Source of the DNA: Pleurodeles waltl
Taxonomy: Eukaryota; Chordata; Amphibia; Caudata; Salamandridae
Assembly: GCF_031143425.1 (NCBI RefSeq)
Contig: NC_090442.1
Coordinates: 426,329,776 to 426,393,775 of the forward strand
Direction: 5' to 3'
Length of the DNA stretch: 64,000 nt
The translations under genes and the position numbers were made by a program. This document shows, in pieces, positions 12,380 to 24,708 of the stretch. The notes beneath the pieces are model-generated. The model was not told the origin of the DNA, made no database searches, and saw only the letters and a list, made by a program, of their open reading frames with translations. How positions within the stretch are numbered: the stretch's first letter is position 1; every line of letters begins with the position of its first letter.

Positions 12380-13213
12380 CTGTAAAAAACGCCTCCTGCC
12401 ACGGTGACGGCATCCAAAATACTGCCACCGCGGCTACCATCCATCTGCCATATTAAGAGCACTGCTGGACTTCTGCCACGAGAAGGGTGGAAATCCAGCA
12501 GTGTTTATGGTGGCAGACGGTGGTAATGTGGCACTGCTACCACCAGCATCGCCACAACAATAGAACGTTGCCAGCCGAATTATGACAAGTAATGCGGACT
12601 GGAGGTGTTCTGCTGGTGGGGCGCTGCTGGCGGTAGCAGCGCCCCTTCCTGTTCCATGCTGGAAGACCTCCTCGACAAAGGTAAGTCAGGCTTCTGACGG
12701 GATAGGTGTGGGAGGGTGTTTGGTGTTGTATGTATGTGTGTATCTGACTGTGTGCATGAATGTGTGAGTGAGTGTGTGAATGCGTCTGTTGTGTTGTTTG
12801 CGTGGCTGTATGCATGTGAGTGAATGCGTATAAGAATGGTGAAGTGAGTGAGTGTCTGCATGACAGTGTGATTGTGTGTAAGAATGTGTTCGAGCATGTC
12901 TGGAAGTATGCATGTATGAATGTGTGTATGACAGTGTGAGTGATTGGGTGTGTGCGTGGTGCGTGTCTACGGGTGTGTGCATGTGGTGGGGGTACCATGG
13001 TGGTAGGCAGGCTCATAATGCCGCCGGTGGTACTGTGCCAGCCACCGGGCTGGAGATTGATATCTCTGGCCCGGCGGCTGATACTGCCATGGTGGTATGA
13101 GTGGATAAGTAGCTGCCAACTCGCCATTCTCATAATGTGGCGGTATGTACCGCCAGCCTGTTGACGGTACTACCGCTACATTAACACTCACCACTGGGGT
13201 CATAATGACCCCC
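12380..13213 (-). mobile_element. Harbinger-like MITE or truncated element
   Basis: The right end, read on the minus strand, begins GGGGGTCATTATGACCCC, like the terminus at 45143 and similar to the Harbinger ends at 30050. The interior carries repeated CGGTGG/CCACCG and GGCGGT/ACCGCC motifs that mark this group in the window. A GT-rich array is embedded at 12715-12985. I cannot find a clean left terminus, so the left border is approximate. Confidence 0.5.
12715..12985. repeat. GT-rich degenerate array (TGTGTGAGTG-type)
   Basis: Imperfect repeats of TGTGTG, GAGTG and GCATG. The minus strand gives His/Thr/Ser-rich frames (HTHSHTHSH) that are an effect of the repeat, not genes. Confidence 0.8.
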
Positions 13214-13399
13214 ATAATGTCCCACTAGCTATATATTTTATTTTTTGGGAAAAAGAAAGACGTTTGATGATAAATAGTTTAAAAGTATTATGGTGGCATA
13301 CTCAGACAGGGAAGTAGAGTTTGTTTTCATACTCAAGTGGTTCGCCCAGAAGTTGGTCAGCTAACACACTGGATTCTGACCAATCATCTTCCTGCTCCT

Positions 13400-16313
13400 C
13401 CTGTGCCCCATGCTTCAAGGCAAGAGACTGGTTTTTATCACTGTGACAACTGTGCCAGATGTGCTGAACACATACTCAGCAAACACCTTGGCTACAGGTC
13501 AAGGCAAATACTTTATTGCCAGCCTGTTGAGCACTGGCCATTGCACATCTTCGCATAGCAATACACAGATGGATTTTGATCTATTCTGGGTTATCCAGAT
13601 ACTCCTGGAACATCTTCTCAATGGTCATTGGTGCTGCCACTTGCTCAACCTCTTTTGCCTTTGCCTCTCTACTGGACTTTAGACCTGCCACTTGAAACCA
13701 AGCCAATGCAGAGGTTGGGGCCACTTCTTCTGTTTTTGTAGTTGTGGTTTTTGTTGATGTTCTTGTTGCTGGTGTTGGCTGCTGTGAGACAAGACTGCCC
13801 TCTCTGGAAGTTGAAGGTTCTACCCCAGAACGTCTGCCCAGGAGAGGGAGTAATTTCCAGCTGTTTTTCTTCCAGGTCACCAGCTTGATCAACAATCCAC
13901 CTCTTGTATTTTGAAATATCCCCTTCAGAAAAAGGAATGAAAGTGACCAAAACTTTTTTGTATCATGGATCAAGTAATGTGGCACAGATGTACTCTTTGG
14001 ACAACATAATGTCATTTTACATCCTTGCATTACAAGCCAAGTGTAGGATTAGGCTCTCAAGCAAGGCATGCGCTTCAAGTTTTCATTCAGCACTGTGTGC
14101 CTTTCAGATACCTTCTTTAGCTGGTCCTGTGGCTTATGCAACAACACGATAGCTTGGCCCATCATACTGTCCTCCTTGCTAACTTTCTGAGTGAAAACCT
14201 CAAAAGGGAGCAGCATATGTGTTAGGCATTTGACTAGGCCCCATTTGTCTGCATCCATGGTCATATCCTTCCCAACTGCATCCCCTTCTCTTTGAATGAC
14301 ATAGTCATTAATCTGACTCTACTGCTCAAACAGATGTTGCAGCATTTAATAGGTCAAGTTCCAAGGGGTTGGCACTTCCTGTATGAGGGCTCTAACTGGT
14401 ACTCTATTAGCACGCTTTTTTGAGGAAACTCCTGCACAACCAGAATGATGTCAAACACAGGACCCTGAAATAGCCACTATCTGACATGGTCTTGACTACA
14501 TGACTGCCATTGACTGTGGCAACAAATCTAATTCTGATACCTCTGGCTTGCAGCCATTCAAAGACCTTGCTGTTAAATTTGTCCAAGATGTTTGCAGCAG
14601 TATGGGATGTCTCCATAGTCATCATGGCTACTGTTGCATGCTGACAAACGCCCTTAAAAGTATCTTCAGCACTGAGATCTGTAAGTATCTGTTGCCTAAT
14701 CCTCACAAAAGAGATTCAGTGTGCAGTCATACTTCAGCTGCTTGAAAAATGGTCTGTCATCAGGTGGATAGTGTGAACAGCAATTTGCTACAAAGCTTGT
14801 CCAACCAATTGTAGCACAATGTGATGGAGTGCTGGAATAGCACCACTGGCAAAATAGATCTGACTTGGAACCTTACATTTTGGGCAGATGACTGCCAAAA
14901 ATTCTAAACATACCACTCCTTCCATAAAAGAAAAAGGGGAGAGGTCCAGTGCTAACATTTCAGCTAGCTTCTTATTGTACAAATAGACGTTGGGTGGTTT
15001 CAGTCACAGAGCCTCTCCTGCCTAAGCAATCCCGTAATAGTAGCCAGGATTTTCTTCTTTTCTAGGTCCACTGATGCAGATGACTTCGAGAAGTAGGTGG
15101 AAGACTCAACATGCGTCTTGGGGCAGTCACTGAATGCCATGGTGTCTCCACCTGACTCTGAGTCTTGTGCCATTTTGAGGTTGCTAAGGCCGGGGATGCT
15201 GGTGCACTGCTGGGGACAGGGTTGCTTTGCTTAAAGATGCCACCCTCTTCTTCGTTATGACCTTCCACTGTAATTGGAACTAATATTTCTAGGCTCTCCT
15301 CACCTTCACCACCACCATGCTCAACATTTTTTTAATGTGCTTCTCCCACTGGATTGCATGATTTTTTTTCACATGGGTCGTTTGGCCTCCAGTACCATAG
15401 TGTGAACCAGGCTCACCTCAACAAACATTTGTGTGGCTATAGCAGTGTTCTCCTCCTGCTTGCTAAGCTTGAAAAACTTCAAAACTAGGGAGGAGTACTT
15501 TCTTAGTGTCTGAGTGCCAATGCCTGAAGAAGAACTGGAGGTAGGTGGGTGTGTTGTTGATTGCCTCTCTGCAGAGCATGCTTCTACTGAGCTAGGGATT
15601 GGTGAAGGTCCCAGCTCGGGCTTCACAAATATGGGAACTGATGGTGGTACGTCTGCCACATCCCTCGGAGTCAAAGTCAGACTCCTCTATGCCAGCTTCT
15701 ATAACAATGACTGGCTCATCATCTTCATCCTTCTCATCCTCTCCCATAATTCTAAGGATTTCAGGAACTTTTCTTTTCCCTTGCCGCTCCTGGTGTTTCT
15801 CGGACTCTGCCGGAACTCTGCCGGGATCCACTCTATGTCCAGATCACCAGCATCAGAATGGGTGCTTGGAGAAGATGGTGAAGTACCCTTTATTTTCTTG
15901 CTGGAGAACTGGGAGCCAATGATTCTAAAAGAGGAGGATGTTGCTCAGCAGGAAGATCAGTCTCCTGTTCTGCTCTAACTTCATGAAGATGTACTATTGC
16001 TAACTGTGGCTGCTATCCACTTTGCTTTGGTTCAGATTTAGTAGTACTTTGCAAAAGGGGCAAACCCAGTTCAATGTCACTGCTTGATGGTGCTGCCATG
16101 ATTGCAGTGTCTGCCTCACTGACTGACATGGTCCTGGGCTTAGGTCGGGGTGGGTCTGTTGACGAGAGAGTGCTGCTCCCAAGATACTCCCTGGAGGCCA
16201 GTGTGGCAGGCACACATCTCCTGAAAAAAATGTGGCTGGCATGCCAGTGGTGGAAAGCCGCTTCTTCTCACTGGCTACTTTCTTTGCAGCACCTTCCTTT
16301 GGGGCCATCTTAA
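13400..16313 (-). pseudogene. hAT-superfamily DNA transposase, decayed
   Basis: Minus-strand fragments line up in hAT order. A Ser/Pro-rich N-terminus (16313-15370) is followed by a possible BED-finger remnant near 15380-15310 (THVKKNHAIQWEKH). Next come LAEMLALDLSPFSFMEG and VICPKCKVPSQIYF (14982-14788), a core fragment (14706-14407), VFTQKVSKEDSMMGQAIVLL (14264-14049) and SEGDISKYKRWIVDQ (13950-13669). Near 13500-13430 a C-terminal dimerisation-like segment reads PVAKVFAEYVFSTSGTVVT, resembling the conserved SERVFSTAG region. Many stops and frameshifts show that it is dead. I did not find terminal inverted repeats or the expected 8-bp duplication. Confidence 0.65.
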
Positions 16314-17229
16314 AGCTGTCAGTTGGCAGTGGCTAAATTGCACAAGTGAAATAGATTGGAGCAGTACTGTGGGTGATGTCACTTCTCTTGTGCACCTAAA
16401 AGCAAACAAGCAAGAAAAACATTTAGTGAAACATGGCATTTTTGCAGTTTGAATTGGTGCAGACAAAGGCGATATAATTGACTGTGGTTAGTTACATAGG
16501 TATTAATTAACAACAATTTATCCAACCACCCTTTTAAAGTCAAACCACACCACCATAACATAAACAATAATTGGCAATCAGGATACCACAATATACAGAT
16601 AGAGCTCTTTGCTTCATGTCCATCTATTCTAAAGGAGATACCTGTGGCAGTCATGGAGGTGCATGGGTAAATGTAATAATCTTCAAAAAAAATGAAGGCT
16701 AGTGTGTGCCTATGGCAGGCATGGTGGTCAAGGGAGAAATTAAATGATCATTAAAAAAGGAAAGATGCTGGTATGTGTCCAGTGCACCTACTTTATGCCT
16801 GGCAAATGGAATTATACCTAAAAAAATAAATGCTGTTGTGCAGCAGTGTGCCTATGCAGTCAGCGGGTGGATGGATTGAGGCAAAATACAAAGAAAGAAA
16901 TACAAAAATACAGAAAATAGAAATCGATTAAAAAAATTAAATAAAATTGGAAACAAACTGAAATTAATAATATTAAAAAATAAAATTAAAAAATAATTAT
17001 AAACAAATTTAAATAAAGAAACTTAAAATACAAAGTTACAATAAAAAATGTAAATGAATTGCTGATGTTTGCACAGGAGTATGGGAAACTTATTGGGAGG
17101 CAAGGAGGAGAAGAATTTTTTTTATTAAATGTATGTAATATAAAGCATTGCTCATCATAATCATACTCTTAATATACAAGTACTGCAATGATCCTCAAGC
17201 ATATTATTAAACTGATACTACATCCATGT
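16314..17229. other. AT-rich stretch without gene
   Basis: Strongly A-rich, especially 16900-17060. Short phrases such as GTGCCTATGGCAGGCATGG recur near 16690 and 16720 and resemble the start of the minisatellite unit that follows. No coding feature is seen. Confidence 0.45.
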
Positions 17230-17965
17230 AAGCCTATGGCAAAGCACACTGGGTTGCTGTAGAAAATGGCCATCAGCCACATGGGGCAAGCAACAACAGT
17301 GAGCAAGGAGGTAGGGAGAACAAAGAACACATGCAAACCTATGGCAAAAGCACACTGACTGGCTGCACAAAATGGCCGCCAGCCACATGGTCAAACAACA
17401 ACAGCAAGCAAGGAGGCATGGAGAGCAAAGAACAACCTATGGCAAAAACACACTGGCTGGCTGCACAAAAAAGGCCACCAGCCACATGGTCAAACAACAA
17501 TGGTGAGAGAGGAGGCATGGAGAACAACATGCAAGCCTACAGCAAAAGCACACTGGCTGAGTACACAAAATGGCCTCCAGCCACAAAGTCTTTCAACAAC
17601 AGCAAGCAAGGAGGCATGCCCACATTGTCTTATAAACAAAAGCAAGAAAGGAGGCATGGAAAGCAAAGAACACATCCAAGCCAATGGCAAAAAGCACACA
17701 GACTGGCTGCACAAAATGGCCTGCTGGCCACGTGGTCAAACAACAACAGCAAGCAAGGATACATGGAGAACAAAGAACACATTAAGGCATATGGTAAATG
17801 CAGACTGGCTGGCTAACCAAAATGGCCACCAGCCACAATGCAAATCAACAAGTAAGAAAGCATGGAAAACAAAGAACACATTCAGGCCTGCGTACACAGA
17901 CTACACAGAATGGCTGCTGTCCACATGGCATGGAGAAGAAAGACAAATAGTGGCCTATGGCAAAC
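17230..17965 (+). repeat. Minisatellite, about 95-110 bp unit, 7-8 copies
   Basis: Units begin near 17232, 17337, 17431, 17526, 17673, 17785, 17884 and 17952. Each has a core of CCTATGGCAAAAGCACACT, then TGGCTGCACAAAATGGCC, CAGCCACATGG, CAACAACAGCAAGCAAGG and AGGCATGGA. The 161- and 188-codon plus-strand frames over it are periodic by-products of the array and not genes. Unit lengths vary by insertions. Confidence 0.85.
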
Positions 17966-18547
17966 ACACTCACACACACTGGCCAGACAAAGGAGGCATG
18001 GTAACACTGAAGAAAACACTACCATTAATTCAGCAATGTCAAACACCAAAATTAAATGAGCTATAAAAATGTAACAACAACAAACATGGCATCAAATGTC
18101 ACCCCACATAATCACTTTTTGCAGAAACAGACATGAAATACAAACATCCAATGTTTTTAATTTAATCCAATGCAATTTCTGCCCTAAATGATGTTTTAAT
18201 TAAAATAACATATACCACAAAAACAGTTATTTCATGCATTCATGATGAGTACTGGGCCTACTGGCTGTATGGCATATTGGCAGACTATTCCACATGGTAA
18301 AATAAATAATATAGCAAATCTGAAAAACATGGAGAATAGGTACTACCTGTGCAACATTTTTCCTTTGCAAAAGGTGAAAAATGAAAAAAATAAAATAACT
18401 AGGCCCCTACTGAAACTCTAGGCCACCCACCACAATGAAATTTAAAATTTCAATAAAAGTACAAAGAAATACTGGTGCATGTCCAAGAAAATAAACAGCA
18501 TCCCTATACAATCATCCTTGAACATACTTGTGTGATACCACAAAAAC
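17966..18547. other. No gene seen
   Basis: AT-rich sequence between the minisatellite and the first Harbinger element; nothing recognised. Confidence 0.5.
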
Positions 18548-19429
18548 AAAGGCCCCCATTACAACCCTGGCGGTCGGTGATAAAGCGGCGGTAATACCGC
18601 CAACAGGCCGGCGGTAAAAAATATGGGATCACGACCACGGCGGAAACCACCAACATAGACAGCCACTTTAACACTCCGACTGCCAGGACGGTAGCAACAA
18701 ACACCGCAGTGGTCACTGCCATCAGACAGACGGAAGACGATGTACCGCCCACCGTATTACAAGGCACCAATCTGCCAGCTTTTCCGGGGTGGTACCAACG
18801 ACATCAAAAGCACGGCGGAAGCAGTACACTGAAAGGGAACCACTCACCTTTCGACACTCAACGAAGAACCATGACGCCAGGGAGCCCCAACTGCAGGTCC
18901 TCCCCATGCTGGCGTATCTGCTAATACACCAGGAATTTCAAAGAAGGCGGCAGCAACAACCACGGTGAGTACTTCACCTAGCACACGGGGGGGTAGAGAG
19001 TGACACACACATGCAACCCCCCCACCCACAACACCATACACACTAACAGACCCAACAACATTACAGATACACCCCGTAACCCCCTGGAAGAACGCAAGGA
19101 CAAAAGGAATTGAGTCAAATCTGTGATATTTCGAAAATGCATATAAAGTTAAAGATTGTAAACAACAGTTTATACAAATATTTACAATATGTACAGAGGG
19201 CCGTACACTGTCCATTGAAAATGTCCGTGGACCAGTGGCCCAAAAAATCATGGGCGAAGCCCACACTTGACTCCTTCCTCAAAACGTAGAGAACACTGAA
19301 GGGGCATCAGGTTGAAAAAACACAGGCACCTCAGGGGTAATGGAAGGGGAGGGCACCTCAGCCGGAAGATGGTACTACTTCACTGCTCCTGGAGGGGGCA
19401 ACATGCCCACAGCGATGTCCGGGGGAGTG

Positions 19430-19705
19430 CAAAGCCACAGTCTCCCAAGTGGGTTGTTTGCCCACTGCTTGCTCCTGGGGAGTGCAAATCCACAGTCTCT
19501 CAAGTCTCTCAAGTGGGTGGTTTGCCCACTGCTTGGTCCTGGGGAGAGCAAAGCCACAGTCTCTCAAGTCTCTCAAGTGGGTAGTTTGCCCACTGCTTGG
19601 TCCTGGGGAATGCAAAGCCACAGTCCCTCAAGTCTCTCAAGTGGGTGGTTTACCTACTGCTTGGTCATGGGGAGTTCAAAGCCACAGTCTCTCAAGTGGG
19701 TGACA
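19430..19705. repeat. 64-bp tandem array, Harbinger copy 1
   Basis: About four to five units containing AAAGCCACAGTCTCTCAAG, TGGGTGGTTTGCCCACTGC and TCCTGGGGAGTGC. The first and last units are shorter, lacking the second CTCTCAAG. The same unit is found in copy 2 at 30935-31345. Confidence 0.85.
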
Positions 19706-19714
19706 TGTTCCACT

Positions 19715-20035
19715 AATTATGGAGGGGGCTTTGGGCCCAGTCTGCTTCATCCTGCGACAGATAGGGTGAGTGGATGCCTTTATCCACTGGTTCTGGAGAG
19801 GGGCTTGTGCCCAGTCTGCTTCATCCTGCCAAGGATAGGGTGAGTGGATGCCTTCTCCACTGGTTCTGGAGGGGGCCTTGTGCCCATTCTGCTTGATCTT
19901 ACCAAGGATAGGGTGAGTGGATGCCTTTCTCCACTGGTTCAGGAGGGGGCCTTGTGCCCAGTCTGCTTCATCCTACCAAGGATATGGTGAGTGGATGCAT
20001 CTCTCCACTGGTTCTGGAGGGGGCTGTGTGCCCAG
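19715..20035. repeat. 73-bp tandem array, Harbinger copy 1
   Basis: Four to five units containing CCACTGGTTCTGGAGGGGG, CTTGTGCCCAGTCTGCTTC and ATCCT(A/G)CCAAGGATAGGG. It follows the 64-bp array at once, and the same pair of arrays in the same order is present in copy 2. Confidence 0.85.
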
Positions 20036-20573
20036 TGATGCTGTACCTGGGGTGTCGCAGTTCACATTCCCTCACCTGGGTGTTTGAGGCACGAGATGTA
20101 CAGGGAACAGGTAGCATGATACTCCATGGAGGCAGAGCCAGACTCCATCCTGCGGCGACTTAGGCTGCAAACTGCTGGTAGCACCAGTGCTGGTGGTGGT
20201 GCCTCAAGTGGTGGGTGCAGAGTCCATGATGTCTCCTGCAGCCGCAGACAGCTGCCTACTGGGGATGCTGCTGATGTCCAATGTAGTGGCACAGGCTGGT
20301 CATGTGGCGGTGCGTATGGCGGTGCAGGTGGTGGTGCCTGTGGCGCTGTCTGTGGTGGAGATGCTGTTGGTGCTGCCCATGGTGCTGGTAGTAGAGGAGG
20401 GAGACACCAGGCTGTCTCCAGCAGCCTCGGACGGCTGCCCATTGGGGATGATGCTGGTGACTGTCGTTGTGGCAGCGGTGGTGCAGGGGGCGGTGCAGGT
20501 GGCGGTGGTTGTGGCGGTGCTTACCGTAGTACAGGTTGCTGGCCTGTCAGGACAAATGGTGGTCACCAGTCCC

Positions 20574-22690
20574 TCACCTGGAGGCTCCGAGCCCTAAAGT
20601 GCCTAGCCTTTGTTTTTTTTTCCCCTTCCCCACCTTGGTAGACGCTGCTGGGACCTTGGCACTGTCCTCTTGTTTTTTGGATGAGGCCTTGCTGGGTGGG
20701 TCGTGTGTCTTGTCCATGCTGCATGCTGGCCCCTTCTTAACCTTGGCAAGTGGTGGAATCAGTTGGTCTTTTGCATTGGTAGGGGGCACACTGTCAGCCC
20801 TGACGGGTGCCCTCTTCTATCCTCTCGGACTTACAGGGACCACAGCAGATGCCGAGTTGGTGGCTGATTTGCTGGCCTGGGATCTAGATATCCTGGCCCT
20901 AGGGGAAGGATGGGGGGTGAGGCTAAAGGAAGAGGTCAATGTTAGCCAGGAAACGTTTTTTAGAGACACTGGGACGGGAAGATGGAGGGGGTGTGGGAGT
21001 GGAGGAAGAGGTAGTGGTTGTAAGAGGTGTACGTCTGCTGAGTTTGGGTAAAGGTGCATGGGCTGGATGGCTGTTGAGTGGGTGTGTGCCTGCGTTGTGT
21101 ACTTTGGGAGGAGGGCTCACAGACACACTGGGAGAGGACACAGGGGACGTGTGCATGGTTGTGGGGTGGTGATTGCTCATAAGGGGTGTGTTGTGATGGG
21201 TGTGCTGGTGATGGAGATAGTGGGTGAAGATGTAGTGCATGCAGGTGTGAGTGGAGACGTTACTGGGAGGGAGGTGGATGAAGAGGAGGAGGGGAACACA
21301 GTGGAGGAAGTGGATGTTGTTATGTGTGCATGGGTATGGTGCTTGTGTGTTTGACTGTGTGATGATGTGTGGTGCTTATGTTTTCCTGAGTCACTTTTGT
21401 GTTTTGATGTGTGTGCATGCTGGTCTGTAGGTGTGCTTGGGATAGGGTGAGGTAGAGGGGACTGGGTTGGGGTAGTGGAAGTTGGAGGGGTAAGGCTGGA
21501 CACAGGGACAATAGCTGCCATCAGTGCTGAGGCCAGAGCCTGAAATGCTCTCTGTTGGACCGCCACACCAGAATGAATGCCCTCCAGGTATGCATTTGTT
21601 TGTTACAAATGCCTCTCGACACCCTGGATGGCATTCAGAATGGTTGACTGGCCAACCGTGAGCGATCTCAGGAGGTCAATAGCCTCCTCACTGAGGGCAG
21701 CAGGGCTGTCTGGGGCAGGGCCTGAGGTGAAGGAGATGCCCACCCTCCTGGGTGAGCGGGCAGGGGAAACACGCTGAGGGGCTGCTGGGAGGGCGGTGCT
21801 GGTGGGGGGGGTGGCGGCTATACCTGTTGTTGGGGTGGGCAAGAGGTGTCCGCCACCGCCAGGGAGCTTCCATCGGAGGAGGAATCGCTGTCACTGGTAT
21901 CCCCTCCTGTCCCCGTTGTGGAGCTCCCCTCTCCCTTCGTCCCACTGGTGCCTTCAGTGGATTCGCCCTCATGGGCGATGTGGGATGCAGCTGCCTCCTT
22001 CGCTGGTGCCTCTGCTCCTCCGCCAGATGATGCTAATGCACACAAGGACAGGGTGACAAAACAAAAAGGGGGGGAAGACAGAGGATACACTTGGTCAATG
22101 CCAGCAACACCACTACCATTGGCATACACAACACACACTGAGCTGCCCTATGCACTAGGCCATGCCCAACCAGTCACTAAGGTAGTCATCAGCCCATGGG
22201 GTACAATGGCTAACACCAGCATCTGCACACCTGACACCCACAGGACCCTGCCCACTTGTACCATTGGGGTAGGAGTGCTTCAGAGCCTGCACACAAGGGA
22301 CCTACCCTGCCATGATCACTCGGGCTTAGGGGCACCCACGGTCCACATCCCCCACCCAGCTCATTCCTAAAGCGCGCAAAATCAGCTTCCTGAATCTGTA
22401 CTCACCCCCTTGTGGCTGCTGTGATGCCCTCAAGTGCCCATCCAAATCCGGAAAGGCCACCGCCAGGATGTGGAACATCACGGGGGTCATGGTGCAACAG
22501 GCACCCCTTCCACGTTGGGAGGCCAGCCCCAGCTGTGCCTCTGCCTTCTTCTTGGCTCTAGCGGCGCAGGTCCTCCCATCTCTTGCGGCAGTGTGTGCTC
22601 CACCTGTGATAGACCCCCAGGGTCCGCACATCCTTACGATGGCACACCAAATACCCTTTTTCTTGTGGGCGCTGACCCAGAGGGGAAAGA
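20574..22690 (-). pseudogene. MYPOP-like SANT/Myb gene of Harbinger copy 1, broken
   Basis: Homologous to the minus-strand gene at 32004-34690 in copy 2. The SANT-type exon (about 22690-22407) retains AEAQLGLASQRGRGACCTMT and DLDGHLRASQQPQGGEY but is scrambled before that. The following exon begins near 22031 (ASSGGGAEAPAKEAAASH) and runs through ARSPRRVGISFTSGPAP and AIDLLRSLTVGQSTILNAIQ to a Ser/Thr/His/Lys-rich tail. The first exon seen in copy 2 (AFTSEELEKLVDGVLPQY) appears deleted here. The product would be a nuclear DNA-binding protein by analogy. Several stops and shifts are present. Confidence 0.6.
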
Positions 22691-23172
22691 CAGCGGAAAA
22701 TATAATTACACACCTGTCTGGACCGTCATACTCATTGCCCACCAGTTCCCACCCATGCCCTGAAGCACATACACTGACCACCTCTCATGCAGCATTTAGG
22801 CCAGGATGCCTTAGCACCCACCAACATGTGGCTTACATCCACACAACTCCAAACAGGCATTGCCCACACATCATGCTCGCAGTGTACTCACAGGGCTCAA
22901 TGATAACCAATGTGAAGTTGCACGGTGGTCATCTACCGCCTACCGCGACGCAGCACAACACCAGTGCAGTTCCCTCATTTCCCCTTGTCCCTCCTCATAG
23001 GTCAGGCAGCCGCCATTTCAGGGGGCACATGGCATGGCACCTAGCTGCGTCACAGCACATATTGGCACATCTACTGACTCTCGAATTCACACACTGCTTC
23101 TGTGACATTTATTCAAAAACAGTGGTGCCATTTATGTAGAAAAATACCTGCTGCTCACCGTTCTCCTCCATA

Positions 23173-24196
23173 GGCTACAACCGCTGAGGCAGATGATGAG
23201 ATGGCGGCATCCTCCAGTGTACAGACCCCTGCTGGACCTGTCGACAATGGAGGACAGACACATTATCATCACTTACAGACTTGATGGTGCCACAATCCAA
23301 GAACTGTGTCCCCAATTGGAGCCAGACCTGATGTCAGCTATCCGCCAGCCCACAGGAAACCACCCTCTAGTGCAGGTCCTGTCAGTGCTCCATTTCCTGG
23401 CAATTGGTTCCTTTCAAACAACAGTGGCCATGGCATCAGGGATGTCTCAGCCAATGTTCTCCAACGTGTTGACCAGAGTGTTGTCTGCCCTGCTGAAACG
23501 GATGCGCATCTAAATCGTCTTCCCCCAGGTGGAGGATTTGGCCACAGTGAAACCTGACTTCTATGCCCTGGGACATATCCTCAACATCATTGGTGCCATT
23601 GATGGTACACATGTGGCATGTCTCCCCCGCAGAAATGAACAGGTCTACGAGAATAAAAAAGTTATCATTCGATGAATGTGCAAATGGTGTGTTTGGCAGA
23701 CCAGTACATCTCCCATGTGAATGCCAAATATCCTGGCTCAGTGCATGACGCCTATGTCTTGAGGAATAGCAGCATCCCTTATGTGATGGGGCAACTCCAG
23801 AGGCACCGGGCATGGCTATTATGTAAGGCCAAGGTCCCCACACAGTATAAGTTGGGGTCTGAGTATGGGGTTGTCCCTAACGGTTAGTGTGTGTCTAACA
23901 GTTGTCCCTCGATATTTTCAGGTGACTCTGGTTACCCCAACCTCTCATGGCTACTGACACCAGTGGGGAATCCCAGGACAAGGGCAGAAGAACGTTACAA
24001 TGAGGCACATGGGGGAACAAGGAGGATTATAGAGAGGACCTTTGGCTTCCTGAAGAGATGCAAGGTGCCTTTTCTGCTGGTGGATGAGCATGGTGATGGT
24101 CTTGTGGCAGCGGTGGAGCTTGTGGACAGTGAGGAAGAGGAGGCAGATGAAGAAGATGTGGACAACAGAACAAACATTATACAGCAGTACTTCTAG
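23173..24196 (+). pseudogene. HARBI1-like DDE transposase of Harbinger copy 1, broken
   Basis: The coding part follows an acceptor-like CTCCATAG near 23173. It reads MEDRHIIITYRLDGATIQEL, VLSVLHFLAIGSFQTTVAMA and MSQPMFSNVLTRVLSALL, typical HARBI1 N-terminal helices. A TAA at 23511-23513 interrupts it, then GAIDGTHVACLPRRNEQVY carries the first Asp. A 2-bp gain in the A-run near 23654-23662 shifts the frame before MNVQMVCLADQYISH and YPGSVHDAYVL (second Asp). After an intron-like gap, GDSGYPNLSWLLTP and RRIIERTFGFLK carry the Glu. A deletion of about 110 bp relative to copy 2 removes the last helix (VACCMLHNLAL) and joins straight to the acidic tail. Confidence 0.75.
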
Positions 24197-24708
24197 TGAC
24201 ACACAGGTAAGACACTGTAACTCAACTTCACAATTCAGTATACTTTTGGACATTGTACATGGCAGCCTCTTACCCTCTGTCTATGGACACTGACTGTTCC
24301 CTTTGGATTCCCTTTTTTCAGATCTGTGTACCCCATTCTGGCTCCTGCTATATGTACTGCTGCCCACCAACTGTCATCATGTGGTATAATTCAATGAACA
24401 TAGACGTTGCAATGCTTTGAGAATGTTGTAAGAATATATATTTCCAATCATTACACTGACTCTAGTATTGTTCATATTTCAAGGATGTTTATTTTTTGTG
24501 CTAAATAGTATGGGGATAAGTGCAAGGTGCTGGGCTGATGGTGGAGGAAGGTCCAGGGTAGAGTCCAGTCTCTTAGTATCACAGGTGCATTGTCCCATGG
24601 GGCATAGGAAGTGGAGCAATGGCAGTTCAAGGTGGACAGGGTGACAGATTGGGACAGAAGAGTGACAATCAGGAGAGTCCTATTTCCAGGTGGGGTCTTG
24701 GCAATGTT

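Noticed and set aside
12537..13133. His/Thr-rich 198-codon minus-strand frame
   Set aside because: Produced by a GT-rich simple repeat inside a MITE-like element.
17331..18066. Open plus-strand frames of 161 and 188 codons
   Set aside because: They follow the period of a minisatellite and have no domain; the frames are a by-product of the repeat.
20126..20641. 171-codon Gly/Ala-rich plus-strand frame
   Set aside because: Low-complexity GGTGGC-rich DNA inside Harbinger copy 1; the gene in this area is on the minus strand.
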